From positions 62,001-126,000 of the forward strand of contig JAHCHW010000007.1 of assembly GCA_026129525.1 (NCBI GenBank): DNA of 64,000 bases. The letters run 5' to 3'. The notes below the pieces were generated by a model. The model was not told where the DNA came from. It made no database searches and saw nothing but the letters and a program-made list of their open reading frames with translations. Both the position numbers and the translations under genes were made by a program. This stretch comes from Chitinophagales bacterium (lineage in GTDB: Bacteria; Bacteroidota; Bacteroidia; Chitinophagales; LD1). Shown piece after piece: positions 33,119 to 41,624 of this stretch. Within the stretch, counting starts at the first letter, position 1. The number at the start of each line of letters is the position of its first letter.

Positions 33119-35239
33119 GTTCGCAGCTTTCTTCGTTTGGCTTACAACTTGCCTCAAGCAGCTGTTTACAGGCTTAATGTGTTGGTTGTTACCCTCTTAA
33201 CACTGTGCAGCAGTATCGCCTACAGCCAAACCCAACCCGGCCCCGATGGCACCGATGTGCAGGAAATAATCGAAAACCTTTCGCTGCAAACCGAGTCGGA
33301 GAGTTTTGATTATGACGGCAGCATTGACGAGCTTGAATACTTTAACCGCCACCCTATTAACCTCAACACCGCCACGTTTGATGTGTTGCACGATTTTCCG
33401 TTGCTGAGCACGCAGCAAAAATCGTGGCTGCTTTACTACATAGCCATGCTCGGCAAACTTATTTCGGTGTACGAATTGCAGGCAGTGCCGGGGTTCGATG
33501 TGCACACCATTAACCGCATACTGCCTTACATAAAAGTAGATGCCGAGTTAGATGAACCAAAAGTGCCCATAGGCAAACTGCTGGGCAAGGGGCGGTTTAT
33601 TTTTGTTTCGCGCTACCGGCAGGTGGTGGAAAAAAGCAACGGCTACCTCCGCACCGATGGCAAAGGCTATTTGGGCAATCCCTTCAATTTGTTTTTGCGT
33701 TTCCGCTATAACTACGGCACTAAACTGAGCTATGGTTTTACGGCTGAAAAAGATGCGGGCGAAGAATTTTTTAAAGGCTCCAACAAGCAGGGTTTCGACT
33801 ATTACAGCGGGCATATTTTTCTGCGCGATTTTAAAGCCCTGCGCGCCTTAGCCATTGGCGACTACGAAGTGCGCCTGGGGCAGGGCATGATTATGTGGAG
33901 CGGCTTCGGTTTCCGCAAAAGCCCTGCGGTAATGAGCGTAAAACGCGAAGGCATGAAACTGCGCCCCTATACTTCGCTCAACGAGTTTAATTACCTGCGC
34001 GGGGCGGCTGTTACGCTGGGCGCCAAAGGATTTGAGTTTACCGCCTTTGGTTCGTTTAAGCAGATTGATGCCAACATCATTACCATTGTTTCGGAAGATA
34101 CTTCCATTAACGCACAGGAGGCGTTCTCTTCGTTTATTGAAGCGGGCTACCACCGCACCGCCAACGAAATTGCCAAGCGCAATGCGGTAAACCAGTTGCT
34201 TACGGGCGGCAATGTTTCGTACAACCGCAGGCGCTGGCATGTGGGCGTAAATGCCCTGTATTCGAAATTCTTTAAAGAGTTGCAGCGCAATTTGTATCCG
34301 TACAATCAGTTCGATTTTAACCGCAGCACACTCATCAATGCCAGTGTTGATTATCATGTAGAGGTTCGCAACTTCCACTTTTTTGGCGAAGCGGCTATCA
34401 GCGATAACCTCGGCTTTGGAGTACTCAACGGTGCCATTATCAGTGTTGACCCCAAGGTAGATGTATCGGTAGTGCACCGCTATTACTCGCGCAATTTTCA
34501 AACCCTTTACGGAAGCAGTTTTGCCGAAGCCAGCCGCCCGCAAAACGAAAACGGAGTGTACCTCGGCATAAGCGTGCGCCCCATACGCACCATTCGCATT
34601 GACGGCTACTTCGATTTATACAAAAGCAACTGGCTTAAATACCTTACCGATGCGCCTTCGTGGGGCAGCGACAACTACGCGCAGTTTACCTTTACCCCCA
34701 ACCGCAAATTCGAAATGTATTTGCGCTACCGCTTCGAACTGAAAAAGAAAAACCAAACCAACAACGAAGGTCCGGTTGATTATTTGGTGGATGATAAGCG
34801 GCAGTCGCTGCGCTACCACATCCGCTACAAAGTTTCAGAATCGTTTACCCTTGCTAACCGCATTGAGTGGAGCTTTTACCGCAATGGTTCGCTTCCTTCC
34901 GATAACGGATTTCTTATCTATCAGGATGTGAACTTTAAGATGCTCAGCTTTCCGCTTATGTTTAATGCGCGGCTGGCAATTTTCAAAACCTCGTCATACA
35001 ACGCCCGCATTTATACTTACGAAAACGATGTGCTGTATTCATTCAGCATTCCCGCCATGTACAACAACGGCATGCGCTGGTATGTAACCCTGCACTACGT
35101 GGCTACCCGCAATATTGACCTGTGGCTGCGTGCCGCCCAAACCGTGCTGTTCGACCAACCCACCTTCGGCAGCGGGCTCGACCAAATAAACAAACCCCAC
35201 CGCACCGAAATAAAAGCACAAGTGCGGTTGAAGTTTTAG
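33116..35239 (+). CDS. Helix-hairpin-helix domain outer-membrane protein
   Basis: From the ATG at 33116 the 707-residue product has a long signal peptide ('YRLNVLVVTLLTLCSSIAYS'). Next come tandem helix-hairpin-helix/ComEA-like motifs ('RHPINLNTATFDVLHDFPLL', 'LISVYELQAVPGFDVHTINR') and then a long C-terminal barrel-like region rich in aromatic strands, ending 'TEIKAQVRLKF'. This pairing of HhH motifs with a beta-barrel is a known Bacteroidota family of unknown function. The frame is open back to a GTG at 32861 coupled to the upstream stop, and nine ATGs within the 21-bp repeat are in frame, so the real start may vary. Confidence 0.85.
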   Translation: MVRSFLRLAYNLPQAAVYRLNVLVVTLLTLCSSIAYSQTQPGPDGTDVQEIIENLSLQTESESFDYDGSIDELEYFNRHPINLNTATFDVLHDFPLLSTQQKSWLLYYIAMLGKLISVYELQAVPGFDVHTINRILPYIKVDAELDEPKVPIGKLLGKGRFIFVSRYRQVVEKSNGYLRTDGKGYLGNPFNLFLRFRYNYGTKLSYGFTAEKDAGEEFFKGSNKQGFDYYSGHIFLRDFKALRALAIGDYEVRLGQGMIMWSGFGFRKSPAVMSVKREGMKLRPYTSLNEFNYLRGAAVTLGAKGFEFTAFGSFKQIDANIITIVSEDTSINAQEAFSSFIEAGYHRTANEIAKRNAVNQLLTGGNVSYNRRRWHVGVNALYSKFFKELQRNLYPYNQFDFNRSTLINASVDYHVEVRNFHFFGEAAISDNLGFGVLNGAIISVDPKVDVSVVHRYYSRNFQTLYGSSFAEASRPQNENGVYLGISVRPIRTIRIDGYFDLYKSNWLKYLTDAPSWGSDNYAQFTFTPNRKFEMYLRYRFELKKKNQTNNEGPVDYLVDDKRQSLRYHIRYKVSESFTLANRIEWSFYRNGSLPSDNGFLIYQDVNFKMLSFPLMFNARLAIFKTSSYNARIYTYENDVLYSFSIPAMYNNGMRWYVTLHYVATRNIDLWLRAAQTVLFDQPTFGSGLDQINKPHRTEIKAQVRLKF

Positions 35240-35331
35240 AAAATGCCACTTTTCTAGAGGGCGGAACTTATCGGTTATGTTCAACCCCTTCGGGGTCGTA
35301 GGTGTATAGAAAATGAATGGCAATAAATCAG

Positions 35332-36132
35332 CTACTTCTCCCACGGCAAATGATGTGAGTAGAGTGTTTGTGGTTGGCCTATTAGATTTATGTCAAACTT
35401 TAGCGATGGTTCAACTTTGCTGCTGGCATTGTGAATGCGAAACGAAATTTGCCACCCTTCATCACAAGTTAGAATTATCGTATCGGTCGAGTTTGGCTTA
35501 AATGTAAGTTCAATAATTCTTGTTGGTAGTTTTAGTCGTGTTACCTTGAATGTCGGCTTAAGTTTATCAGCCGATTTATTGAGCGTTCCATGAAGATTGA
35601 AACCATAAATTTCAGTTTTGCCTGCACGTTTAATCACTTTATAGAAGTCCTTATTGCCTATTAAGTAACTTAAAAGATTTGCAGGAACCACATTGGCGTT
35701 CTCTTTGTCAAGACGAAGCAATTCAATTTTGAATGCTTCTAAAACAGGAATGTAAAATCGTTTGTGCTTGTCTTTCAAATTACGCCACAACTCCTGTTGC
35801 TCTTTCAATTTGCGTAGTTCTGAAAAAACAGGAACCACCGTTTTAAAGTAATTGTCGCTGCATTGTAATTCAAGCCATTCTTTGCCGAAGTCAATTTTGT
35901 CGGAAAGCCGCGAATGTTTAACAGCTTTGTGATTATTTTTTGCAGAAATCCCAATCTCCCAACATTGTGTTGAACGAATAAACAGCACATCTCTTACATC
36001 ACCTTTTATACCTTCCGCATCAGCAACAATTTGCAAAGTCAAAACATCTTTTGCCGAAGCCGGATGCTCAAGCCGTGGCTCTAACTCAATAATATGTTCG
36101 ATAGCTGCGGTAGCAGCTTTGAGTTGTCTTGT
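35332..36132 (-). pseudogene. HaeIII-family type II restriction endonuclease, 5' truncated
   Basis: The open frame runs on the minus strand from just after the TAA at 36133-36135 to the stop at 35332. It encodes 'IELEPRLEHPASAKDVL', 'GDVRDVLFIRSTQCWEIGI', 'SAKNNHKAVKHSRLSDKIDF' and 'FNLHGTLNKS', which match the HaeIII endonuclease family (GGCC specificity in the type member). Roughly 60 N-terminal residues of the family are missing and no ATG is available in the usual place; a TTG at 36042 would shorten it further. No cognate C5 methyltransferase is beside it. It looks like an inactive remnant. Confidence 0.75.
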
Positions 36133-36387
36133 TTATTTGAAAGCAAAGAGGTTAGTAGAAATCATATCTGATAACTGGCTTTCACTTAAAGTCAGTTCAT
36201 CTTTGCCAACAAAAAAGAATATCCTTTCATCAATGCTCTTTGCCTGAGTATTGATGTAATAGCCATTCTCATCAAATAAACAATTTTGCAAATCTTCTGT
36301 TGCAATCATTAAGTTCTCACTCCAACCATCAATGGAAATACTCCTTATTAAAAAAAACTGGTTATTGAAATGTAGTTTATCATCCAT
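36133..36387 (-). CDS. Small protein of the restriction island, unknown function
   Basis: An 84-residue acidic protein starting at an ATG at 36387, 4 nt after the restriction endonuclease stop, so translational coupling is likely. It contains 'NNQFFLIRSISIDGWSENL' and 'FFVGKDELTLSESQLSDMIS' and has no membrane segment. I recognise no domain. Its stop codon is immediately followed, in the same frame, by the HaeIII-like fragment, marking a recombination junction near 36130. Base composition is AT-rich like the rest of this island. Confidence 0.65.
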   Translation of the reverse strand: MDDKLHFNNQFFLIRSISIDGWSENLMIATEDLQNCLFDENGYYINTQAKSIDERIFFFVGKDELTLSESQLSDMISTNLFAFK

Positions 36388-36391
36388 AGTT

Positions 36392-37297
36392 CTATTTTAT
36401 TTGGCTTTCATATTCTCTTCTAAATTCATCATAGATGACTCTCAAAACTTTCATTCTATCCTCAATCTCTTCAAACTGATTTGAGAGTTTAATTACGTCA
36501 TTCTTGCTTATTGATTGAACTTTCATGTCAATGAGATGTTTTTTTACATCTTTAGAAATGTCATCAATTATGATGATCACTTTCCCATCGCTCATTCTTT
36601 CATCGTCAAAATTCAATTTGATTTCAGAATAAATTTCATCAGCGACTTTTTTATTAAGAATCTTCAGTTTCTTTATTTGATAAACAGCACCAAAATTGGT
36701 TGACAAATCAACACCTTGGTCATGCGCGGATGTTCTTGTATCACGATATATTTTACAAGCAAATTTTTCCAAATGAACTTTGATAATTGAAAAACTAAAA
36801 ATTTCAAAGTTTGAAGGATTAAGAGAAATATTATCTGCAATGAAATTTGAGAACGTATGTAAATCAGATGCAAGACTCATTCTGTAACTTGTCTCTGATA
36901 AGTTTGGAATTATTCCGATTTTACCCTCAATGTATTTTTTAATTTCTTCTGGTATCCATTTCTCTAAATGTTTCGCATTCTTTTTAAATATTGGTTGTAA
37001 AAGAAACTGCTTTTCAGACACCTTCAGAACGCCATATTTGGGCAGATTTCTAACAGGATAAGCATCATAATATTTGCCTCCGATATGAAGGTTATGATTT
37101 AAATAATTTTTTAAGAAAATTACAGCTTCGCTATATGCCTTCCTTATCTCGCCATCAGTAAAAGTTTCCTTCCTTGATTTGTTGTATTCTTTAACCAAAG
37201 CAAAAGTGATTACTGGGAAAATTACTTTTGTCTGCGATTTTCTTAACATCTTTAAGATGCTTTCTTCACAAGTATCTTTTGAAGAAGACTCTTCCAT
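36392..37297 (-). CDS. Type II restriction endonuclease-like protein (HaeII-like)
   Basis: A 301-residue soluble protein. The core 'HDQGVDLSTNFGAVYQIKKL' has the D...(Q/E)xK arrangement of PD-(D/E)XK nucleases and resembles the conserved block of HaeII-family enzymes. 'KVIIIIDDISKDVKKHLI' and a C-terminal 'IEDRMKVLRVIYDEFRREY' follow. Its ATG at 37297 overlaps the stop of the methyltransferase fragment by one base, the usual layout of an R-M operon. HaeII itself pairs with a C5 methyltransferase, whereas the neighbour here is of the adenine D12 class, so specificity should not be inferred. Composition is AT-rich. Confidence 0.65.
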   Translation of the reverse strand: MEESSSKDTCEESILKMLRKSQTKVIFPVITFALVKEYNKSRKETFTDGEIRKAYSEAVIFLKNYLNHNLHIGGKYYDAYPVRNLPKYGVLKVSEKQFLLQPIFKKNAKHLEKWIPEEIKKYIEGKIGIIPNLSETSYRMSLASDLHTFSNFIADNISLNPSNFEIFSFSIIKVHLEKFACKIYRDTRTSAHDQGVDLSTNFGAVYQIKKLKILNKKVADEIYSEIKLNFDDERMSDGKVIIIIDDISKDVKKHLIDMKVQSISKNDVIKLSNQFEEIEDRMKVLRVIYDEFRREYESQIK

Positions 37298-37884
37298 CAA
37301 TTCAAATCCGCTTTTTGAACTTTAATGTTTGGGTTGTAAAACAATCTAAGCCGTTCAATCGAAGTTTCAGTGAATCTTGGATGCTCTGGCGACATTCCGC
37401 CAGAAAGCGTTGCCCCGGAGAATGAAGACCGATTGAGTACGTAATAAACGGCTGCCCTCTCTAACTTAGTTTTGAATTTGGTTTGTGTTTGTTGCAGTTG
37501 GTAAAAATCACTTTTTGAAAGTGGAAAATATTTCTCTACTTCTTCGGCAAGTTCCTTTGGTTGCGTGGTGAGACATTGCCAAAACTCAACAAGGGGAGAA
37601 AACATGTCGTAACCGTAAACTTTCGTTCCTTTTGAAGCAGTGGCTAATTCAATTGAGCCACCTCCCAAGAAAGGAGATAAAAGTTTGTCTAAGTTTTTTG
37701 GAAAAAATCGTGTAATAAACTCAACGCCCCTGGTCTTGCCTCCCGGGTAACGAAGTGGAGAACGGGAACTGTAAGCGAGTTCAATATTTTCAGCAGGGTT
37801 GTCAGAATACTCAAACAAGTTTGGGTCTTCAACCGTTCGAAGCGGTTCCTTCGTGCTCTTTAAATATTTTTTATCTTTTTTCAT
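37297..37884 (-). CDS. D12-class adenine DNA methyltransferase, C-terminally truncated
   Basis: A 195-residue protein with the N-terminal half of a Dam/D12-class N6-adenine methyltransferase. 'SPLRYPGGKTRGVEFI' and the SAM-binding 'LLSPFLGGGSIELA' are present, then 'YYVLNRSSFSGATLSGGMSP'. Family members are about 270-300 residues and carry the catalytic DPPY motif soon after this point. Here the protein stops at 'KVQKADLN' before DPPY, and no DPPY is encoded downstream. The SAM site is intact but catalysis should be lost unless another subunit supplies it. The stop overlaps the start of the endonuclease gene by one base. Confidence 0.8.
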   Translation of the reverse strand: MKKDKKYLKSTKEPLRTVEDPNLFEYSDNPAENIELAYSSRSPLRYPGGKTRGVEFITRFFPKNLDKLLSPFLGGGSIELATASKGTKVYGYDMFSPLVEFWQCLTTQPKELAEEVEKYFPLSKSDFYQLQQTQTKFKTKLERAAVYYVLNRSSFSGATLSGGMSPEHPRFTETSIERLRLFYNPNIKVQKADLN

Positions 37885-38054
37885 GAGCCTCTGCTTAATT
37901 CAAAAATAGTTATTTGCCGGAGCGGGAAATACGAAATTTCAAACAACAGACTGTAAGTTGACTATAATGCCGGAGCATTTGTGTATAACTGTCCACTTTT
38001 CCTCCTTATGCAATAATTCATGTCTTTCATCATTAAATAAACAAACCCTGAAAA

Positions 38055-38756
38055 ATGAAACTGTTCCGGTTCAAAGTAATTGCGGTTGCCGTAGTTATCT
38101 CTTTGGCATCGTCTTGTGCCAGCAATGAAATTGGTCATTCAAAAGATGTAAACCAGAATGAAATTTGCCAAACCTATACGGTAGAGTACAGCGAAGCCGA
38201 TGACAAAACTGAGGTAACTGCTTTTTTCCGCTTTGCGGGACCCAACGGCACTACGCTAATTTTAGATAACCCCAGCACGTTTACCATCAACAATGAAAAA
38301 CTAAAACTGCACCAAACCGAATCGCGCGGAGCTTACTACTCCAAAACCTATAAAGGCAAAATGCCCGAGGGGGAATATGTGTTCCGCTTTCTGGATTTAG
38401 ATGGAAAAGAGTTTACCAATAAACTGAACTGGACAAACATGGGCGTTGACTCTGTTTCCGCATCGCTTAACCGCAACGAAAACCTCGTTATACTTTTTAC
38501 CGATGACCCTGAAGGAAGAAACGAAGAAGTTACTGTTGAAATTTCCGATACCGCGAACACCGTAACCGAAACATTTAAACACGTTCGCAAAAACCGCGTA
38601 GTAATTAAAGCCGACAAACTTCAATCGCTGCATGGCAAACTCAATATAAACATTCGCAGGCAAGGCTACACACAACTAAAGCAACACACCAAAGCGGGCG
38701 GCTACTTTTTTACCGACTACGAGTTGCGTCCAATGCATGTTACCATTGCGGACTAA
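38055..38756 (+). CDS. Lipoprotein of unknown function
   Basis: A 233-residue protein with a lipoprotein signal ('FKVIAVAVVISLASSCAS', Cys21 the likely lipidation site). The mature part is all-beta in character with repeated strand-turn patterns ('GTTLILDNPSTFTINNEKLK', 'EYVFRFLDLDGKEFTN', 'EEVTVEISDTANTVTETF'), suggesting two immunoglobulin-like domains. No motif assigns a role. It stands alone between the restriction island and the convergent glmM. The 170 bp upstream hold no other feature I can support. Confidence 0.8.
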   Translation: MKLFRFKVIAVAVVISLASSCASNEIGHSKDVNQNEICQTYTVEYSEADDKTEVTAFFRFAGPNGTTLILDNPSTFTINNEKLKLHQTESRGAYYSKTYKGKMPEGEYVFRFLDLDGKEFTNKLNWTNMGVDSVSASLNRNENLVILFTDDPEGRNEEVTVEISDTANTVTETFKHVRKNRVVIKADKLQSLHGKLNINIRRQGYTQLKQHTKAGGYFFTDYELRPMHVTIAD

Positions 38757-38808
38757 CGTATGGTTATTGAAGATGGAAGATTGAAAACTGCTGTCTGCTT
38801 CCGGCAAC

Positions 38809-40215
38809 TTATCCTTTCGAAAACTCTCTCAAGTCAGCCATTATCTGCTCGGCAATATTATCGGCTGTGGTTTCGCTGTTGCTTTCGGCATAAATGCGGA
38901 TAATTGGTTCGGTGTTCGACCTGCGTAAGTGCACCCAGTCTTTGTCGAATTCAATTTTCACTCCGTCAATAGTATTTATCGGATACTTCTTGTATTTTTT
39001 TTGTATCTGCTCAAACAGATTGTCCATGTTCACCGAAGCATCTAAATCAATCTTCTTTTTCGAAATATGGTAATTAGGATAAGATGCGCGCAGTAACGAA
39101 GCCGACTTGCCAAACTTTGCCAAATGCGATAAGAACAGTGCAATACCCACCAGTGCATCGCGCCCGTAGTGGCTTTCCGGATAAATAACTCCACCATTTC
39201 CTTCACCGCCAATAACGGCTTTTACTTCTTTCATTTTCTCCACCACATTTACTTCGCCAACGGCAGCGGCATGGTAAATGCCTCCGCGTTTTTCGGTTAC
39301 ATCGCGCAACGCCCGGGTTGATGACAAGTTAGAAACCGTAATGCCTTTTTTACCGGCTTTACCTGCGGGTAAACTGCTCAACACATAATCAGCAACGGCA
39401 ACCAGGGTGTATTCCTCGCCAAACATGTTGCCATCTTCGCATACTAAGGCAAGGCGGTCAACATCAGGGTCAACCGAAATTCCCAAATCGGCTTTTTTCT
39501 TTTTAACGGTGCTTGCCAGTTCGTGCAAATGTTCGGGAAGCGGCTCCGGATTGTGCGGGAACAAACCGTTTGGCTCGGTGTAAAGTTCAATTACTTCTTC
39601 CACACCAAGTGCCCGCAACAATTTAGGCACGGCAATACCGCCTGTTGAGTTAACACAGTCAATGGCAATTCTGAACTTTCGCGCTTTAATGGCATCGGTA
39701 TCTACCAACTTCAGTTTCAGAATGTGCTCAATGTGTTTATCAATGTAGTCCAATGCGGTAGCGTAACTTCCAAGTGCGTTTACTTCTTTAAAATCAGTAA
39801 ACACATTATCGGCTGCTTTTAGTATTTGTTCGCCCGCAGCGGCAGAAATAAATTCTCCTTTCGAGTTAAGTAGTTTAAGCGCATTCCATTGTTTAGGGTT
39901 ATGCGATGCGGTTATAATAATTCCACCGCCTGCTTTTTCGTTGGCAACGGCAAACTCAACTGTTGGTGTGGTAGAAAGACCCAAATCAAGCACATCAATT
40001 CCTATTGACTGTAAAGCCCCCACTACAATGTTGCTTACCATTTGCCCGCTTACACGGGCATCTCTGCCAATAACAATTTTGTTTTTACCCGAATCGCTTT
40101 TTACCCAGGTGCCGAAGGCGAGGGTAAATTTCAGCACATCAACAGGAGTTAAGTTGGTGCCCGGAGCACCGCCAATGGTTCCGCGTATTCCCGATATAGA
40201 TTTTATTAAAGTCAA
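38809..40215 (-). CDS. glmM: Phosphoglucosamine mutase-type phosphohexomutase
   Basis: A 468-residue member of the phosphoglucosamine/phosphomannomutase family. Landmarks are the start 'TLIKSISGIRGTIGG', the phosphoserine loop 'ITASHNPKQWNALK', the metal-binding 'VDPDVDRLALV', the sugar-binding 'GGEGNGGVI' and the phosphate-binding 'RRSNTEPIIRIYAES'. The expected start is a TTG at 40215: the open frame continues upstream, but the family N-terminus begins here and a TACTTTTG element lies at 40237-40244. A palindrome-encoded 'SSLPAGKAGKKG' insertion interrupts the usual 'VADYVLS...TVSNLSST' segment. The product would feed peptidoglycan and LPS precursor synthesis. Confidence 0.88.
   Translation of the reverse strand: MTLIKSISGIRGTIGGAPGTNLTPVDVLKFTLAFGTWVKSDSGKNKIVIGRDARVSGQMVSNIVVGALQSIGIDVLDLGLSTTPTVEFAVANEKAGGGIIITASHNPKQWNALKLLNSKGEFISAAAGEQILKAADNVFTDFKEVNALGSYATALDYIDKHIEHILKLKLVDTDAIKARKFRIAIDCVNSTGGIAVPKLLRALGVEEVIELYTEPNGLFPHNPEPLPEHLHELASTVKKKKADLGISVDPDVDRLALVCEDGNMFGEEYTLVAVADYVLSSLPAGKAGKKGITVSNLSSTRALRDVTEKRGGIYHAAAVGEVNVVEKMKEVKAVIGGEGNGGVIYPESHYGRDALVGIALFLSHLAKFGKSASLLRASYPNYHISKKKIDLDASVNMDNLFEQIQKKYKKYPINTIDGVKIEFDKDWVHLRRSNTEPIIRIYAESNSETTADNIAEQIMADLREFSKG
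39351..39379 (-). repeat. In-frame palindromic insertion in glmM
   Basis: TTTACCTGCGGGTAAA (39358-39373) is a perfect 6-bp-stem hairpin. With flanking Lys/Gly codons it encodes 'LPAGKAGKK', which is extra relative to the family's usual spacing. It resembles CCTGC/GCAGG-type intergenic palindromes of Bacteroidota. Confidence 0.65.
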
Positions 40216-40236
40216 TTGCCTGTTTTTTAGGGACGG

Positions 40237-40244
40237 CAAAAGTA
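40237..40244 (-). promoter_or_regulatory. TAnnTTTG promoter element for glmM
   Basis: TACTTTTG on the minus strand fits the Bacteroidota -7 consensus TAnnTTTG and lies 21 nt before the TTG start at 40215, giving a short leader. A clear -33 TTG partner is not seen. Confidence 0.4.
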
Positions 40245-40299
40245 AAAATTTCGCTTTCTTGCGATTATTGCAGACAGTTGTAGTTATACACAAAGCGAT

Positions 40300-41037
40300 A
40301 TGACCGGAAAAAAGTGGTTCGAAGAGTGGTTTGATTCTCCATACTACCATATATTATATGCCAACCGAAGCGAACTGGAGGCGGAAAATTTTATTAAAAC
40401 CATTGCCGCCAAACTTAGTTTACAACCGGGAGCAAAAGTGTTGGACGTTGCTTGCGGCAAAGGCAGGCATTCGAAAACGCTGGCACAACTTGGGTTCAAT
40501 GTAACAGGAATTGATTTATCGTGCAACAGTATTGCAGAAGCCAAACAATACTCATTGCCGAACCTGCAATTTGAAGTATGGGATATGCGAAACACCTTTA
40601 ACCCAAATTCGTTTGATTATGTGTTTAACCTGTTCAGCAGTTTCGGTTATTTCGATACGGAAGAAGAAGACAGCGCGGCAATTGCAGCCATGTATAACAA
40701 TCTAAAGCCGGGCGGCTTGCTCATTATGGATTACATAAACACCGAGTTTGCCGTTAAGTATTTGAAACAAAAAGAAATTCTTCCGCGTGGCGAGTTGCAG
40801 TTTCACCTAACCAGGCAATTGGAGAACGGCTTTATTAAAAAGAAGATTGAGTTTTTGGTGGAAGGAGAACACCATTGCCACGAAGAGCAATTGAAAATTA
40901 TTAACCGCACTAAGTTTGAAGAGATGTTGCACACAGCGGGTTTTACTTTGCAACATACGTTTGGCGATTACGATTTGCACGATTTTAAGGGAGCCACATC
41001 GCCCCGTTTAATTTTAGTTGCCGCCAAACATGCTTGA
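40300..41037 (+). CDS. Class I SAM-dependent methyltransferase
   Basis: A 245-residue Rossmann-fold methyltransferase. SAM-binding motif I is 'VLDVACGKGRHSKTLAQLGF', followed by 'VTGIDLSCNSI' (acidic residue binding the ribose), 'DYVFNLFSSFGYF' and 'LKPGGLLIMDYINTEFAVK'. The acceptor substrate is unknown; the type is common among small-molecule or lipid methyltransferases. The ATG at 40300 is divergent from glmM. The PAP2 gene start overlaps its last codons by 8 bp, so the two are cotranslated. Confidence 0.88.
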   Translation: MTGKKWFEEWFDSPYYHILYANRSELEAENFIKTIAAKLSLQPGAKVLDVACGKGRHSKTLAQLGFNVTGIDLSCNSIAEAKQYSLPNLQFEVWDMRNTFNPNSFDYVFNLFSSFGYFDTEEEDSAAIAAMYNNLKPGGLLIMDYINTEFAVKYLKQKEILPRGELQFHLTRQLENGFIKKKIEFLVEGEHHCHEEQLKIINRTKFEEMLHTAGFTLQHTFGDYDLHDFKGATSPRLILVAAKHA

Positions 41038-41599
41038 GTTTCTGCGTCATACCGACCATGCTTTGTTTCATTTCGTTAACACCGGATTGGCAAATCCTGT
41101 TTTTGATGTGCTATGCCCCTTGTTTCGCCACAAATTTTTTTGGCTGCCGCTTTACTTGTTGTTGGCTTTTATTTTTTACAAACGATATGGAAACAAAATT
41201 TTACTCATTGGTGCGTTTGCTGCGCTTACCGTGTTACTTACCGACCAACTTTCCAGTTCGCTCATAAAACCTTTAGTTCACCGCTTGCGCCCCTGCAATA
41301 ATTTCGAAGTAAATGCACGCCTGCTGCTCGACTACTGCGGAGCAGGTTACAGCTTTGTATCTTCTCATGCAGCTAATCATTTTGGTATTGCCATGTTTTT
41401 GATTCCATTTTTAAAACACAAAAAGTTAGCTGCGGCATTATTATTTACATGGGCATTTGCTATTGCATTTTCGCAGGTGTATGTGGGCGTTCATTTCCCT
41501 GCCGATGTTGCCGGTGGTGCAGCGTTGGGAATTTTTATAGGGGGGCTAACAGCGCTATTGGCTTTTAAATTTATTGAACGAAACACGCGCAAAAACTAA
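41030..41599 (+). CDS. PAP2-family membrane phosphatase
   Basis: A 189-residue integral membrane phosphatase. The tripartite site is visible: 'KPLVHRLRP' (KxxxxxxRP), 'SFVSSHAANHFG' (SxH motif) and 'VYVGVHFPADVAGG' (RxxxxxHxxxD-type third motif with Val in place of the Arg region; His and Asp present). The family dephosphorylates lipids such as undecaprenyl pyrophosphate, phosphatidic acid or lipid A. The ATG at 41030 overlaps the upstream methyltransferase stop. An enoyl-CoA hydratase begins 25 nt downstream. Confidence 0.9.
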   Translation: MLEFLRHTDHALFHFVNTGLANPVFDVLCPLFRHKFFWLPLYLLLAFIFYKRYGNKILLIGAFAALTVLLTDQLSSSLIKPLVHRLRPCNNFEVNARLLLDYCGAGYSFVSSHAANHFGIAMFLIPFLKHKKLAAALLFTWAFAIAFSQVYVGVHFPADVAGGAALGIFIGGLTALLAFKFIERNTRKN

Positions 41600-41624
41600 A
41601 TTCGAACTTTCAAAAATCCATGCC

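Noticed and set aside
32831-33157. Minus-strand open frame with repeated 'AFRRHPK' units
   Set aside because: It is the antisense reading of the 21-bp tandem repeat; the plus strand frame continues into a genuine secreted protein.
40216-40350. Longer N-terminus for glmM
   Set aside because: The upstream extension overlaps the divergent methyltransferase start and lacks homology. The promoter element at 40237-40244 and the family N-terminus support the TTG at 40215.
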